DNA from: Acidimicrobilacustris europaeus | Lineage (GTDB): Bacteria > Actinomycetota > Acidimicrobiia > Acidimicrobiales > Acidimicrobilacustridaceae | Direction of reading: 5' to 3' | Length of the DNA: 64,000 nt | Assembly (NCBI GenBank): GCA_965194515.1 | Contig: OZ239146.1 | Span: 2,232,001 to 2,296,000 of the forward strand | Shown: positions 42,254 to 50,640 of the stretch, piece by piece | How positions within the stretch are numbered: position 1 is the first letter of the stretch | Layout: each line of letters starts with the position of its first letter | Program-made: the position numbers and the translations under genes | The notes under the pieces: model-generated | What the model was told of the DNA's origin: nothing | Seen by the model: the letters and a program-made list of their open reading frames with translations, nothing else | Database searches by the model: none

Positions 42254-43114
42254 TCATGCCGGAGTCCCGCCCTGGATGACAACGGGTGCCCCAGGGGCGA
42301 CACCAATGGCGCCTTCGGCCGAATGGGCCTCGGATCCGTGGTGTTCGATGTCGCGCTCGCCAATAACCGCACCGGCAATACCGGCAGCGATGATGGCGAC
42401 AGCGGCGAGAATCACGACCGCAGTGGTGACCCACCTGGCCGACGAAGGCTTCAGCGCAAGCAGCACTGCGACAAGGAAGAAGAGCAGCGACACCAGACCG
42501 AAGACCCACACCGCACCGATCTTCGAAACCGCAAGGAGAACTCGGGAAATACCGATGGCAACCACGGCAACGATCAGAATCGAAACGACCGGGACTCGGA
42601 ACGGATCAATGAAGCGGTGGTAGAGCTCGGCGTTGGCGTGATCGTCGCCCGTGGCCCGCTCGGCCCAAGTGCGCACTGTCCAGGTGAAGGCAACAACCAC
42701 CATCACCGCAACTGCAGCGTAGGTAAGTCCGCTGCTTTCAGTGGCCAAGCCAATGAGCATGAGCACGAAGGAAAGTGCGCCCAAAGAAGGGAGATAGTTG
42801 ACGCCAGAGGGAGCACGGGTGAGCGGCACCGACTCCATATGGACGATCTGCGCTTCTGCATCGGGATCGGCATCGCGGAAGGCGATAAGGAGACCCGCAA
42901 GCGAGGCCGCAGCCACGAACAAACCTACGAAGAACGTGTAGGCGAAATGATTACCAACGCCACCCTTCCAGCCAAGGCTGAGCGGGCCGAGAACACGGTC
43001 CATCAGTGACTGGTCTTCACTGGCAAACCCGATGACGAACGCGGCGATCAGCGAGAAGATCGCCAGACCGGCGAAGAACCGAAACGCTGTTGTGAACATC
43101 CGCGAGGAAAGCAT
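42254..43114 (-). CDS. Unknown polytopic membrane protein of the COX1-paralogue operon
   Basis: 286 residues, about seven membrane segments in two blocks: residues 10-70 (two segments) and 105-255 (five). Between them lies a cytosolic loop with MESVPLTRAPSGVNYLPS. The C-terminus after the last helix has HHGSEAHSAEG and a Gly/Pro-rich tail. The start of the last loop carries ERATGDDHANAELYHRF. No family recognised. It lies 6 bp behind the COX3-like gene, so its product probably works with the two oxidase-like proteins encoded upstream. Confidence 0.75.
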   Translation of the reverse strand: MLSSRMFTTAFRFFAGLAIFSLIAAFVIGFASEDQSLMDRVLGPLSLGWKGGVGNHFAYTFFVGLFVAAASLAGLLIAFRDADPDAEAQIVHMESVPLTRAPSGVNYLPSLGALSFVLMLIGLATESSGLTYAAVAVMVVVAFTWTVRTWAERATGDDHANAELYHRFIDPFRVPVVSILIVAVVAIGISRVLLAVSKIGAVWVFGLVSLLFFLVAVLLALKPSSARWVTTAVVILAAVAIIAAGIAGAVIGERDIEHHGSEAHSAEGAIGVAPGAPVVIQGGTPA

Positions 43115-43120
43115 GACGGC

Positions 43121-43711
43121 CTACTTGGTGACGTAGATGGAGATCCAGATCAGGGCATAGACAGCAACCATTGCGTACCAATAAACGGCAGCGGCGGTAA
43201 TGCCATCGTGTTGGCGAGCAGTGAACTGCCCGCCCAAGGCCCGAAGGGCCATGAGGGCGACAAACAACATCGCCAGTACCAGCATCACCGTGTGTGCGCC
43301 GGTGATTGTGTAGATGAGAACGCCCTGAAGCCCAGAAGCGACATCGAGCTCCATGAGGGTCCAGAGGTAGGTCGTCATCACGATCGTTGCGATACCAAGC
43401 ATGAGCGTTAGGCCCAGTGCGAGGTAAGCGTTGACCCGGTCATTTTTCGAAATGGCCGAAACAGCCCATTGCATGGTGACAACCGTCATGAGCAGTGTCA
43501 TGAACATGGTGTTCGGCTGCTGAAGCGGGATCGTGGAGCCTTCGGGCAGCCAGGTTGATCCGCTGCCAATGACGTCAGAACGGGAGGTGAGATAGATGCC
43601 GATCAGGCCGATGAAGACCATGAACGATGCCGCAGCAGCAAAGGCAGCACCAACGACCAGCACGCGAGGACGCTGAACGGGTGGGGCCGGGGGAAGGACG
43701 TGGGCGGTCAT
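43121..43711 (-). CDS. COX3-like membrane protein
   Basis: 196 residues with five membrane segments. The second half aligns by eye with the genuine CoxIII of the window: IYTITGAHTVMLVLAMLFVA against FYTLTGFHGIHVTVGIIMLV, and VYWYAMVAVYALIWISIYV against LYWHFVDVVWVVIFAVVYL. The N-terminal half is more divergent and shorter. AGGAGG before the ATG lies inside the last codons of the COX1-like gene, so translation is coupled. Its partner is presumably the COX1 paralogue, not CtaD. Confidence 0.82.
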   Translation of the reverse strand: MTAHVLPPAPPVQRPRVLVVGAAFAAAASFMVFIGLIGIYLTSRSDVIGSGSTWLPEGSTIPLQQPNTMFMTLLMTVVTMQWAVSAISKNDRVNAYLALGLTLMLGIATIVMTTYLWTLMELDVASGLQGVLIYTITGAHTVMLVLAMLFVALMALRALGGQFTARQHDGITAAAVYWYAMVAVYALIWISIYVTK

Positions 43712-43713
43712 GC

Positions 43714-45276
43714 TCAGGCCTCCTTGTCGAGCAACGGCTCGGGCGAACGAACGACGGCAAGCTCACCGAAGTTTCCGGTGGGGGGTGGGGATGGGCAGGC
43801 CCATTCGAGGGTCTGACCGGTGCCCCACGCATCATCGCCAGCCTCAGGGGCGCCCTTTCGGGCACCGCTCGCAAGGCCAAGAATCACGAGAACGCAACCG
43901 ATGGCGAAGAGCGCAGAACCAAGCACGGAGATGACAACAAGCGTGTCCTGAGCGCCCGAGAGTCCGGTAAATCGTGTGGAGAAACCAACCACGCAGAGCG
44001 AGACGCCACCGAGAATTCCTCCGCCGAGCATGACGAGAACGTTGAGCTTGCCAATGCCATCGGCCAGGTGGCCGCCAGTCATCTTCGGGCCCCAGTAACC
44101 GATACCTGCAGCACCGGCAGCCAAAGCAGCGCCGAGTACGAGGATCGCTTGACCGTTGGCAAAGAAGTTCGTGGTGCGTAATTCAAGAGGCGTGATGACA
44201 AGCAGCGCGCCGGCAAACACGCCGAGGATCGTGAGCACGATCGACACGACGGCGAGTCCAAGCGGGCTCTTCAGCGATGGCTTGCCGTCTTTGAACGCAG
44301 CGGCGATACCGCCGAGAAGGAGCAAGAGCGGAAGCAGAATGAGCAGACCCATGGCCTGCCAGAAAAGGTCCTCGGAGACCGAGGGGAAGATTGCGGGCTG
44401 GGCCCAAGCGCCAACGCTGAGCACGCCAAAGGCGCCGATTGCCGTCAGTAGGAGATTGCGCTTACCAAGCCGGGCACCGGTAAGGGTGGCAACGACGTCA
44501 GCGACAATGCCCAAACCAGGGATGAGGAAGGCGTAGATCTGCGGTTGGTGGGTGATCCACGACACCTGACCGAACTGTGAGCTCGCCTCGCCGAAAACCG
44601 TGCCGCCGCCGTAGCGATGGTCGACCCAGATGAGAAGAAGATTGGCGAACAGCACCGGAAGCGTGAGCATCCAGATGGCGCCACCGACGAGCATCGAGAA
44701 GGTGAACATCGGAACCCGGTCGAGCGTCATGCCTGGCGTGCGCAGCGTGATCGCCGTTGTGAGCACTGACACCGTGCCGAGAAGCAACGCAACGATGAGA
44801 CCGCCAAGGGCCAAAAGCGTGAGGCTCACCGACTTCGCACGCTCACCGCCGAAGCCACCTTCGATGAACGATGCAACAACAAACACGCCGGACGAAAGCA
44901 ACCATGTCCACATCGCTGCGGCCGCAGCGCGGGGGAATGCAACGGTGCTCGCACCAACCTGTAACGGAACGATGTAGGTAGCGAGCCCAAGGAAAAGCGG
45001 CACAATAACGAGCAAAATCAGGCCAATTTTGGAGGTCTGAAGTAACTGCGTGCCTGCGGTCTCACTCAGGAATGAACCTGACCCAACGATGTGCGCTGAG
45101 GCGAGAGCTGTTGCGATCCAACCAGCGATTCCGAAGACCAACGCGGCCAACACGTAGAACGTGCCAACGGCCTTGTGATCACCGGATCCGAAGATCGTGA
45201 GCGGACTGGGTACGACCGATGGAGCGACCGAAGTTGCGTCGGTACCGGATTCCGGTCGGGTGTCGGTTAGAGCCAT
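43714..45276 (-). CDS. COX1 paralogue lacking all heme and CuB histidine ligands
   Basis: 520 residues with a clear COX1 backbone: PLQVGASTVAFPRAAAA (105-120), TLRTPGMTLDRVPMFTF, QIYAFLIPGLGIV, YWGPKM and the C-terminal DDAWGTGQTLEWACPSPPP. Compared without gaps to CtaD of this window, each ligand is replaced: MHG by TSK (S82), GHPEVY by HQPQIY (Q244), WAHHM by WAQPA (Q293, P294), and AHFHY by ANGQA (N374, Q376). It cannot bind heme a, heme a3 or CuB in the normal way, so oxygen reduction is excluded. Automatic annotation would call it cytochrome oxidase subunit I. The start at 45276 is the first ATG with family sequence. Confidence 0.85.
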   Translation of the reverse strand: MALTDTRPESGTDATSVAPSVVPSPLTIFGSGDHKAVGTFYVLAALVFGIAGWIATALASAHIVGSGSFLSETAGTQLLQTSKIGLILLVIVPLFLGLATYIVPLQVGASTVAFPRAAAAAMWTWLLSSGVFVVASFIEGGFGGERAKSVSLTLLALGGLIVALLLGTVSVLTTAITLRTPGMTLDRVPMFTFSMLVGGAIWMLTLPVLFANLLLIWVDHRYGGGTVFGEASSQFGQVSWITHQPQIYAFLIPGLGIVADVVATLTGARLGKRNLLLTAIGAFGVLSVGAWAQPAIFPSVSEDLFWQAMGLLILLPLLLLLGGIAAAFKDGKPSLKSPLGLAVVSIVLTILGVFAGALLVITPLELRTTNFFANGQAILVLGAALAAGAAGIGYWGPKMTGGHLADGIGKLNVLVMLGGGILGGVSLCVVGFSTRFTGLSGAQDTLVVISVLGSALFAIGCVLVILGLASGARKGAPEAGDDAWGTGQTLEWACPSPPPTGNFGELAVVRSPEPLLDKEA

Positions 45277-45424
45277 GTTCTGTAAGGACCTCGTACGAGC
45301 GTGCACACTCGGGCCGGCATGGGCCGGTCTCGACCGAAGGGGGGACCCTCCGGATCAAGGGCGGGACGGATCTCACCCTACACACGCCCGCAGGCCTGAT
45401 TGAAAACCAACGGCCGGATTCTTG

Positions 45425-45446
45425 CGGGACCGAGAGGAAGGTCCCG
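45425..45446 (-). terminator. Hairpin downstream of ctaB
   Basis: CGGGACC and GGTCCCG form a 7-bp stem with an 8-nt loop, about 12 bp after the ctaB stop. No strong U-tract, so partial read-through into the COX1-paralogue operon is possible. Confidence 0.4.
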
Positions 45447-45456
45447 GCTCTCGACC

Positions 45457-46353
45457 TCAGAGACCGGATCGAACCAGTTGATCGAGCGCCATTCCGGCGA
45501 AAAGCAGCGTCACCCAAGTAATGGAGAACGTGAAGAGCCGCATCGCTCGGGCAGTGGTCGGATCGCGCAGTAATTGCACGGACAAATAGGTGAAAACCCC
45601 TCCCAAACCCACGGCAAGTACGCCGTAGATCCAGCCCATTTCGCCCACTGGAATGAAGGCAATCGTGAGGGCCCAGACAATGAGGGTGTACACGAGGATC
45701 CGGACGGCGGTTTCGTGACGAGAAACCACTGACGGAAGCATCGGGACATCGGCAGCCGTGTAGTCCTCTTCGTACCGAATCGCCAGCGCCCAGAAGTGGG
45801 GCGGGGTCCAGAAAAAGATGATGGCGAAGAGCAAAACCGGGGCCCAGGCAAGGGAATCGGTGACTGCCGACCATCCGATAAGCACCGGAGCAGCGCCAGC
45901 GGCGCCGCCGATGACGATGTTGCTCGTCGACCTGCGCTTCAGCCACAGCGTGTAGATGAAGACGTAGAACAGGCAGGCCGACACAGCGAGGACAGCGCTA
46001 AGAAGGTTCACAAAGGCCCAAAGCCAGACAAAGGCCAGGACCTCGAGCCCGATGGCGAAAATGAGGGCATTGCGGGGCTGAATCAGCCCGGTCACCAAGG
46101 GACGATTGCGGGTTCGGCGCATCAGCGCATCGATGTCCCGGTCGACGTACATGTTGATGGCATTGGCGCCACCGGCCGCGCCGGTTCCACCCACCACGGT
46201 TGCCACCATGAGCCACCAAGACGGCAGACCACGCTCGGCCACGATCATCGTGGGCACGGTCGTGATGAGCAGAAGCTCAATGATGCGGGGTTTTGTGAGG
46301 GCGACGTACCCCCGCAGCCGCGCTGCGAGGGGTGGTTGCGCGACCGATTCCAT
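45457..46353 (-). CDS. ctaB: Protoheme IX farnesyltransferase (heme O synthase)
   Basis: 298 residues, UbiA superfamily, about nine helices. Adds a farnesyl chain to heme b, the first step to heme A. The Asp-rich motif NMYVDRDIDALMRRT is intact, with ALTKPRIIELLLITTVPTM at the N-terminus and the second loop AIRYEEDYTAADVPMLP. The ATG at 46353 has a TAGCAT box 8 nt upstream; the longer frame to 46488 would overlap the ctaA promoter and start. Divergent from ctaA. Confidence 0.95.
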   Translation of the reverse strand: MESVAQPPLAARLRGYVALTKPRIIELLLITTVPTMIVAERGLPSWWLMVATVVGGTGAAGGANAINMYVDRDIDALMRRTRNRPLVTGLIQPRNALIFAIGLEVLAFVWLWAFVNLLSAVLAVSACLFYVFIYTLWLKRRSTSNIVIGGAAGAAPVLIGWSAVTDSLAWAPVLLFAIIFFWTPPHFWALAIRYEEDYTAADVPMLPSVVSRHETAVRILVYTLIVWALTIAFIPVGEMGWIYGVLAVGLGGVFTYLSVQLLRDPTTARAMRLFTFSITWVTLLFAGMALDQLVRSGL

Positions 46354-46361
46354 CGGGGCTG

Positions 46362-46367
46362 ATGCTA
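46362..46367 (-). promoter_or_regulatory. -10 box of ctaB
   Basis: TAGCAT on the minus strand, 8 nt before the ATG at 46353. Confidence 0.45.
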
Positions 46368-46462
46368 GGGCGGCGGATCCAGACGCGAACAATCGCGACC
46401 CTGTTTGGTTGGAATCGTCGGTGGTGACGACTCGCGTGTGGGGGAGTTTGCGTTCACTCCCG

Positions 46463-46468
46463 TACGAT
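46463..46468 (+). promoter_or_regulatory. -10 box of ctaA (leaderless)
   Basis: TACGAT, 7 nt before the GTG at 46476. Confidence 0.5.
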
Positions 46469-46475
46469 CGGCACC

Positions 46476-47390
46476 GTGCGTTTGCCACGACTCTCCCCTC
46501 GGGCCTATCGCCGCATCACCCTGGTGGCCCTGTTCGCGCAGGTGTTCATCACCATCAGCGGCGCTGCAGTTCGTCTGACTGGTTCGGGTCTCGGATGCTC
46601 CGATTGGCCAACCTGCGAAGAAAACCAAATCGTCGCGCCCTTCGAGTACCACGCCATGATCGAGTTCGTAAACCGCACCGTCACCGGTTTCGTCTCCGTG
46701 GCCGTCATTCTCGCAGTGCTTGGTTCGCTTCTACGCACACCGCGTCGTCGCGATCTCACATGGCTCTCACTTGGCCTCGTCGCCGGAGTCATTGGCCAAA
46801 TCATTCTTGGCGGACTCACGGTGCTGTTCGAACTTCATCCGCCATTCGTGATCGCACACTTCCTTGTCTCAATGGTCTTGATTTGGAATGCGTTCGTGCT
46901 TCATGAGCGTTCGAAGTACGCGCAAGCACCCGCGCTACCCGTAGTTCCGCGCAACGTGCGCGTTCTCAGCCGAATCATTGTCATCGTTGCTGCCTTCACG
47001 TTGTTTACGGGAACAATCGTGACTGGCACCGGCCCACACGGTGGCGACGAAACAGTTCCCCGACTTTCTTTTGATATCGGAAGTGTTGCCCGATTACACA
47101 GCGTCACCGTTTGGGTGTTTCTTGCACTCACCATCGCAGCACTGTTTGCACTCCATAGATCTGGCGCTCCAGTAAACGTTGATCGGCGTGCGAAATATCT
47201 CGTTGCAGCGATCCTTGTTCAGGGGACGATTGGTTACGTTCAGTACTTCAACGGAGTACCGCCCAGCCTTGTAATTGTTCATATTTTGGGCAGCGTCATT
47301 GTGTGGATTTCTGCTTTGGCATTTGACCTTTCTCTCGTTGCGCGTCCAGTTGAGTCCGACTCGGCTGAATCGCTCTCGACGACGTCATGA
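46476..47390 (+). CDS. ctaA: Heme A synthase
   Basis: 304 residues, eight helices. Oxidises the C8 methyl of heme O to a formyl group. Motifs: ISGAAVRLTGSGLGCSDWPTC with the extracellular Cys pair, EFVNRTVTG, HPPFVIAHFLVSM, ARLHSVTVW and IVHILGSVIVW, which supply the heme-ligand His residues of the two half-domains. GTG start fixed by the -10 box. The stop overlaps clpS (ATGA), an unexpected link between heme A synthesis and proteolysis genes. Confidence 0.95.
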   Translation: MRLPRLSPRAYRRITLVALFAQVFITISGAAVRLTGSGLGCSDWPTCEENQIVAPFEYHAMIEFVNRTVTGFVSVAVILAVLGSLLRTPRRRDLTWLSLGLVAGVIGQIILGGLTVLFELHPPFVIAHFLVSMVLIWNAFVLHERSKYAQAPALPVVPRNVRVLSRIIVIVAAFTLFTGTIVTGTGPHGGDETVPRLSFDIGSVARLHSVTVWVFLALTIAALFALHRSGAPVNVDRRAKYLVAAILVQGTIGYVQYFNGVPPSLVIVHILGSVIVWISALAFDLSLVARPVESDSAESLSTTS

Positions 47391-47692
47391 CTCAACCAAA
47401 AGCTGCCGATGTTGCACCAGTTGAAATTGATGAACCATCGATAGAGACAAATCTCGACATTGATCGACCGTGGATCGTTCTCGTGTGGAACGACCCAATC
47501 AATCTGATGTCGTACGTGACCTACGTCTTGCAGAAAGTTTTTGGTTACAGCCGAGAAAAGGCAGAGTCACTGATGCTTGATGTTCATGAGAAAGGTCGCG
47601 CTGTCGTTTCGAATGGCTCGAAAGAAAAAGCAGAGCTTGATGTTTTCCGTCTGCACGAACATGGTCTCTGGGCCACGATGCAGCAGGACTGA
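47387..47692 (+). CDS. clpS: ATP-dependent Clp protease adaptor ClpS
   Basis: 101 residues. Delivers N-degron substrates to ClpC/ClpA. The core is PWIVLVWNDPINLMSYVTYV with the NDP substrate-gate motif, then KVFGYSREKAESLMLDVHEK and the C-terminal ELDVFRLHEHGLWATM. The N-terminal 25 residues are disordered and acidic. ATGA overlap with ctaA; the DUF2017 gene follows 1 bp after the stop, the usual actinobacterial order. Confidence 0.94.
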   Translation: MTQPKAADVAPVEIDEPSIETNLDIDRPWIVLVWNDPINLMSYVTYVLQKVFGYSREKAESLMLDVHEKGRAVVSNGSKEKAELDVFRLHEHGLWATMQQD

Positions 47693-47693
47693 C

Positions 47694-48182
47694 ATGGCCT
47701 TCGGATTCAAGCGCACCATTCAAAGCAAAGGGCCAGACCGATTCATCATCAACCTGCGAGGAGACTTACGCGAAGTCATCGCCGCCGTTTGCGACGACGT
47801 TCTTGGTGCACTCGATGATGAAGACGCTCCCAACCGAGACCCGATGCTTCGCCGCGTCTTCCCCATTGCCCATGCCTCCGATGAGTCGGTGAACGAGGCC
47901 TATCGCGACCTTGTCCATAGCGACCTCCTCCGGACCCGACGCGAAGCGCTTGAGAAGGTGTCGGCCACCGCAAACGATGCCGAGCTCGATCGGGCGACTC
48001 TCGAGGCCTGGATGATCGGGCTCAATACCGTCCGGCTTGTTCTCGGCACCCGCCTCGATGTGAGCGAGGACGGGTTCCCACAGTTGGAGCCCGACGATCC
48101 GGAACTCCCTGCATGGGCGCTCTATGAGTTCCTCGGAGTGTTCGTGGGCATGGTCGTCGACGCTCTCGCTCGCACCGCCTGA
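47694..48182 (+). CDS. DUF2017 family protein
   Basis: 162 residues, all-helical, with an acidic middle. Conserved actinobacterial family always found close to clpS, suggesting a role in ClpS-dependent degradation, but no function is established. Seen here: RFIINLRGDLREVIAAVCDD at the N-terminus, an Arg-rich FPIAHASDESVNEAYRDL segment and a C-terminal hydrophobic helix (ALYEFLGVFVGMVVDALA). Starts 1 bp after clpS and ends shortly before the tRNA cluster. Confidence 0.83.
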   Translation: MAFGFKRTIQSKGPDRFIINLRGDLREVIAAVCDDVLGALDDEDAPNRDPMLRRVFPIAHASDESVNEAYRDLVHSDLLRTRREALEKVSATANDAELDRATLEAWMIGLNTVRLVLGTRLDVSEDGFPQLEPDDPELPAWALYEFLGVFVGMVVDALARTA

Positions 48183-48254
48183 TCCGGGCGCGGCCCCGCA
48201 TTGGGGACCACGCTGGGCGTGCTGCTATGGTCTGCAGGCCCTAGCGGCGCAAGA

Positions 48255-48327
48255 GCCCCCATCGTCCAGCGGCCTAGGACGCCTGCCTTTCACGCAGGTA
48301 ACACGGGTTCGAATCCCGTTGGGGGTA
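48255..48327 (+). tRNA. tRNA-Glu (TTC)
   Basis: Cloverleaf with acceptor GCCCCCA/TGGGGGT (terminal G-U pair), anticodon loop CTTTCAC in stem CCTGC/GCAGG, and T-arm CGGGTTCGAATCCCG. CCA is not encoded. First of three tRNAs in a row. Confidence 0.95.
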
Positions 48328-48340
48328 CGCAGCAGTTTCT

Positions 48341-48418
48341 GGTCCCGTGGTGCAGTTTGGAGTGCACGCCGGCCTGTCAAGCCGGAGGTCGCGGGTTCAA
48401 ATCCCGTCGGGACCGCCA
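48341..48418 (+). tRNA. tRNA-Asp (GTC)
   Basis: Acceptor GGTCCCG/CGGGACC, discriminator G, encoded CCA at 48416-48418, anticodon loop CTGTCAA in stem CCGGC/GCCGG, T-arm GCGGGTTCAAATCCCGT. 13 bp after tRNA-Glu. Confidence 0.95.
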
Positions 48419-48468
48419 ACTGCCGCACCGGTTCGCCGGGGCGTCAGGGACGGAGACATCGTCTCCAC

Positions 48469-48541
48469 GGTCGGGTAGCTCAGTTGGCAGAGCGGCCGCC
48501 TGAAAAGCGGTAGGTCACCGGATCGACGCCGGTCCCGACCA
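48469..48541 (+). tRNA. tRNA-Phe (GAA)
   Basis: Acceptor GGTCGGG/CCCGACC with discriminator A, D-arm GCTCAGTTGGCAGAGC, anticodon loop CTGAAAA. The T-arm reads ACCGGATCGACGCCGGT, with GATCGAC in place of the usual GTTCGA pattern. CCA not encoded. Confidence 0.93.
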
Positions 48542-48546
48542 CAGTG

Positions 48547-48577
48547 AAAAGGCCCGGGCTCTGCGCCCGGGCCTTTT
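48547..48577. terminator. Bidirectional terminator after the tRNA cluster
   Basis: 13-bp perfect stem AAAAGGCCCGGGC with its complement GCCCGGGCCTTTT and a 5-nt loop. A/T runs on both sides let it stop the tRNA transcript and the esterase transcript from the opposite strand. Confidence 0.9.
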
Positions 48578-48600
48578 GCATTCCGTTCTCGTGATGGTCT

Positions 48601-49638
48601 TCAGCGAGGTGGCTGCACTGCAAGGAACGACCAGATTGCACGGCTTGCATCGAGTCCCTCATAGGGGATGCCGACGAGACTGCGAGCTGCGGGTGCCGCG
48701 TCGTCATGACCCATCCACGCATGGGACGCACCCTTGACAGTCACGAATCGAATCGAACGCTGCTCAGAACACGCACTCCAAGTGCGAGCCACAACATCGG
48801 AGTTTGTTGGATCAAGTGTGTCCGTCGGACCTCCGCCGCATTGATCAAACGTCGCAAATGCAAGCGGAGCAGCACGGGGTGAGGGGAACACCACTCCAGA
48901 GACGCCCGAGCCTTTTCCTCCATCGACTGGGATGTTGGTATCGGCGAGGCCATGAACGTGAAACACACTCACTGGTCGCGCCGGTTCACAAGGGACCCCA
49001 ATCGCTCCTGACTGCACACCGATTGCCGCTATCCGATCACTGAGCTCACAAGCGAGCCGATAGGAGAAGATCGCGCCGTTCGAATGACCGGAAGCAAAGA
49101 CTCGGCCGGTGTCGACTGGCTGTGTGCGCTCTAACTCGTCGAGCAAGAGTCGGATGAACTCAACGTCATCGACGTCACGTTCAACTGCTGCCCCACAACA
49201 GACGCCTCCGTTCCAGACCAGTTGAAGTTCGTTCGAACCGCGCGCGCTCGTTCCGTCTGGGTAGGCGACAACAAACCCATTGGATTCAGCCAAGCCGTTG
49301 TAGCCACTGTTGCCTTCGAAGCCGCTGCCACGACCTCCTCCACCATGAAACGCGAGAAGGAGTGGTACCCGAGTTCCTGCTGGCAATGTCGATGGCACAT
49401 AGACCCGATAGGTACGAGTTCGACCATCAGGTGTGCGCAACGAACCTTCAGAAACGGTTCCTGCAGGAACAACTGCAGCGGCAGTATTTGCATACGGCTC
49501 GTAGACCGAGCTTTGCGTTGTTGTCGTCGTTGAAGGTGATGACGAAGTCGTCGTTGACACCTGAGATGAGTGACTTTGCGAACATCCCAGCAGAAAGACA
49601 CTCAGCCCAAGCGCGAACGCTTGAAGACGTCGATTCAC
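48601..49638 (-). CDS. Secreted lipoprotein esterase, PHB depolymerase/feruloyl esterase-like (LpqC family)
   Basis: 345 residues. Lipoprotein signal with lipobox LLGC (C19), then a Ser/Thr linker. The alpha/beta-hydrolase domain has the oxyanion FHGGGGRGSG (98-107), nucleophile S186 in GHSNGA, and a late GASHAWMGH for the catalytic His. A paired Cys motif (GGVCCGA) is present, as in relatives. Probable substrates are polyesters or aryl esters in the medium. GTG start overlaps the upstream hydrolase stop (GTGA). The two hydrolases form an operon. Confidence 0.85.
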   Translation of the reverse strand: MNRRLQAFALGLSVFLLGCSQSHSSQVSTTTSSSPSTTTTTQSSVYEPYANTAAAVVPAGTVSEGSLRTPDGRTRTYRVYVPSTLPAGTRVPLLLAFHGGGGRGSGFEGNSGYNGLAESNGFVVAYPDGTSARGSNELQLVWNGGVCCGAAVERDVDDVEFIRLLLDELERTQPVDTGRVFASGHSNGAIFSYRLACELSDRIAAIGVQSGAIGVPCEPARPVSVFHVHGLADTNIPVDGGKGSGVSGVVFPSPRAAPLAFATFDQCGGGPTDTLDPTNSDVVARTWSACSEQRSIRFVTVKGASHAWMGHDDAAPAARSLVGIPYEGLDASRAIWSFLAVQPPR

Positions 49639-50555
49639 CGAGCGAAGGCTTCCTTCAAAGCTGACGCCACCTGATCCTGAGCTTCAGAAGCAACGTCGAT
49701 TGCCGCGTCCATCGAGAAGAACCCGTGGAACATGCCTTCATATTCGACAAGGTCGACGTCGACGCCTGCTTCAACCAACTTGGCGGCATAGGCGTTGCCC
49801 TGATCGCGAAGCGGATCGAATCCGGCAGTGACAACAACCGCAGGCGGTGCACCAGCGAGGTCCGAAAGGATCGGCGAGTAACGAGGATCACTGAGGTCTT
49901 CCACCGTGACGGTGTAGTGCTCGTGGAACCAATCCATGGCGTTGCGGGTGAGCATGTAGCCCTCGGCGTTGTCTGTCATCGACGGACGATCACAGGTTCC
50001 ATCGGTGACCGGATACAACAGCGCCTGCTGAATAACTTCGACGTGCTCGTGATCGCGAGAGATGTTGGCGACAACAGCGGCGAGGTTGCCACCGGCGCTA
50101 TCTCCGGCAACGGCGAGACGTGAGGTGTCGACGTTGAGTTCATCGCCATGGGTAGCGACCCATTCGGTTGCCGCCCATGCATCGTCGATTGCTGCGGGGA
50201 ACTTGGCCTCGGGAGCGAGGCGATAGTCGACAGCGACGACGACGCACTCGGCCTTCGACGCAATCGTGCGACAGCAATGGTCGTGCGATTCGAGATCACC
50301 AATGACCCAACCGCCGCCGTGGAAGAACACCGTCACGGGAAGGCCAGCGTCGTTACTTGGTCGATAGATGCGAACAGGAATGTCGCCACCAGGACCAGGA
50401 ATGGTGCGATCGGTGATGCTCGCCAATTCAATCGGGCTCGGCATAGCCGTCATGCCCATGCGCTCACGTAGTTCTTCTGGGGTTGCCCCTTCGAACGTAA
50501 AGCCGGAATCGGCCATGAGATCGAGAATGAACTTTGCCTGCGGATCAAGTGCCAC
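49635..50555 (-). CDS. Alpha/beta hydrolase, hormone-sensitive lipase (family IV) type
   Basis: 306 residues. Oxyanion motif HGGGWV at 79-84, nucleophile S153 in GDSAGG, acid in GFDPLRDQG, His in GMFHGF. No signal peptide, so a cytosolic carboxylesterase. The GTG at 50555 is preceded by GGGGG 7 nt upstream and begins VALDPQAKFIL, a normal opening for the family; the frame to 50690 runs into the next gene. Cotranscribed with the secreted esterase, so the pair may take polyester or ester breakdown from outside to inside (inference). Confidence 0.9.
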   Translation of the reverse strand: MALDPQAKFILDLMADSGFTFEGATPEELRERMGMTAMPSPIELASITDRTIPGPGGDIPVRIYRPSNDAGLPVTVFFHGGGWVIGDLESHDHCCRTIASKAECVVVAVDYRLAPEAKFPAAIDDAWAATEWVATHGDELNVDTSRLAVAGDSAGGNLAAVVANISRDHEHVEVIQQALLYPVTDGTCDRPSMTDNAEGYMLTRNAMDWFHEHYTVTVEDLSDPRYSPILSDLAGAPPAVVVTAGFDPLRDQGNAYAAKLVEAGVDVDLVEYEGMFHGFFSMDAAIDVASEAQDQVASALKEAFAR

Positions 50556-50640
50556 GTGAGTTCCCCCTAGAAGTGGTGTGGGGCCCAACTGTGGCACAGC
50601 CAACCAACGGTCGTCCTGCGAAACGAACGGAGCTCGCGGT

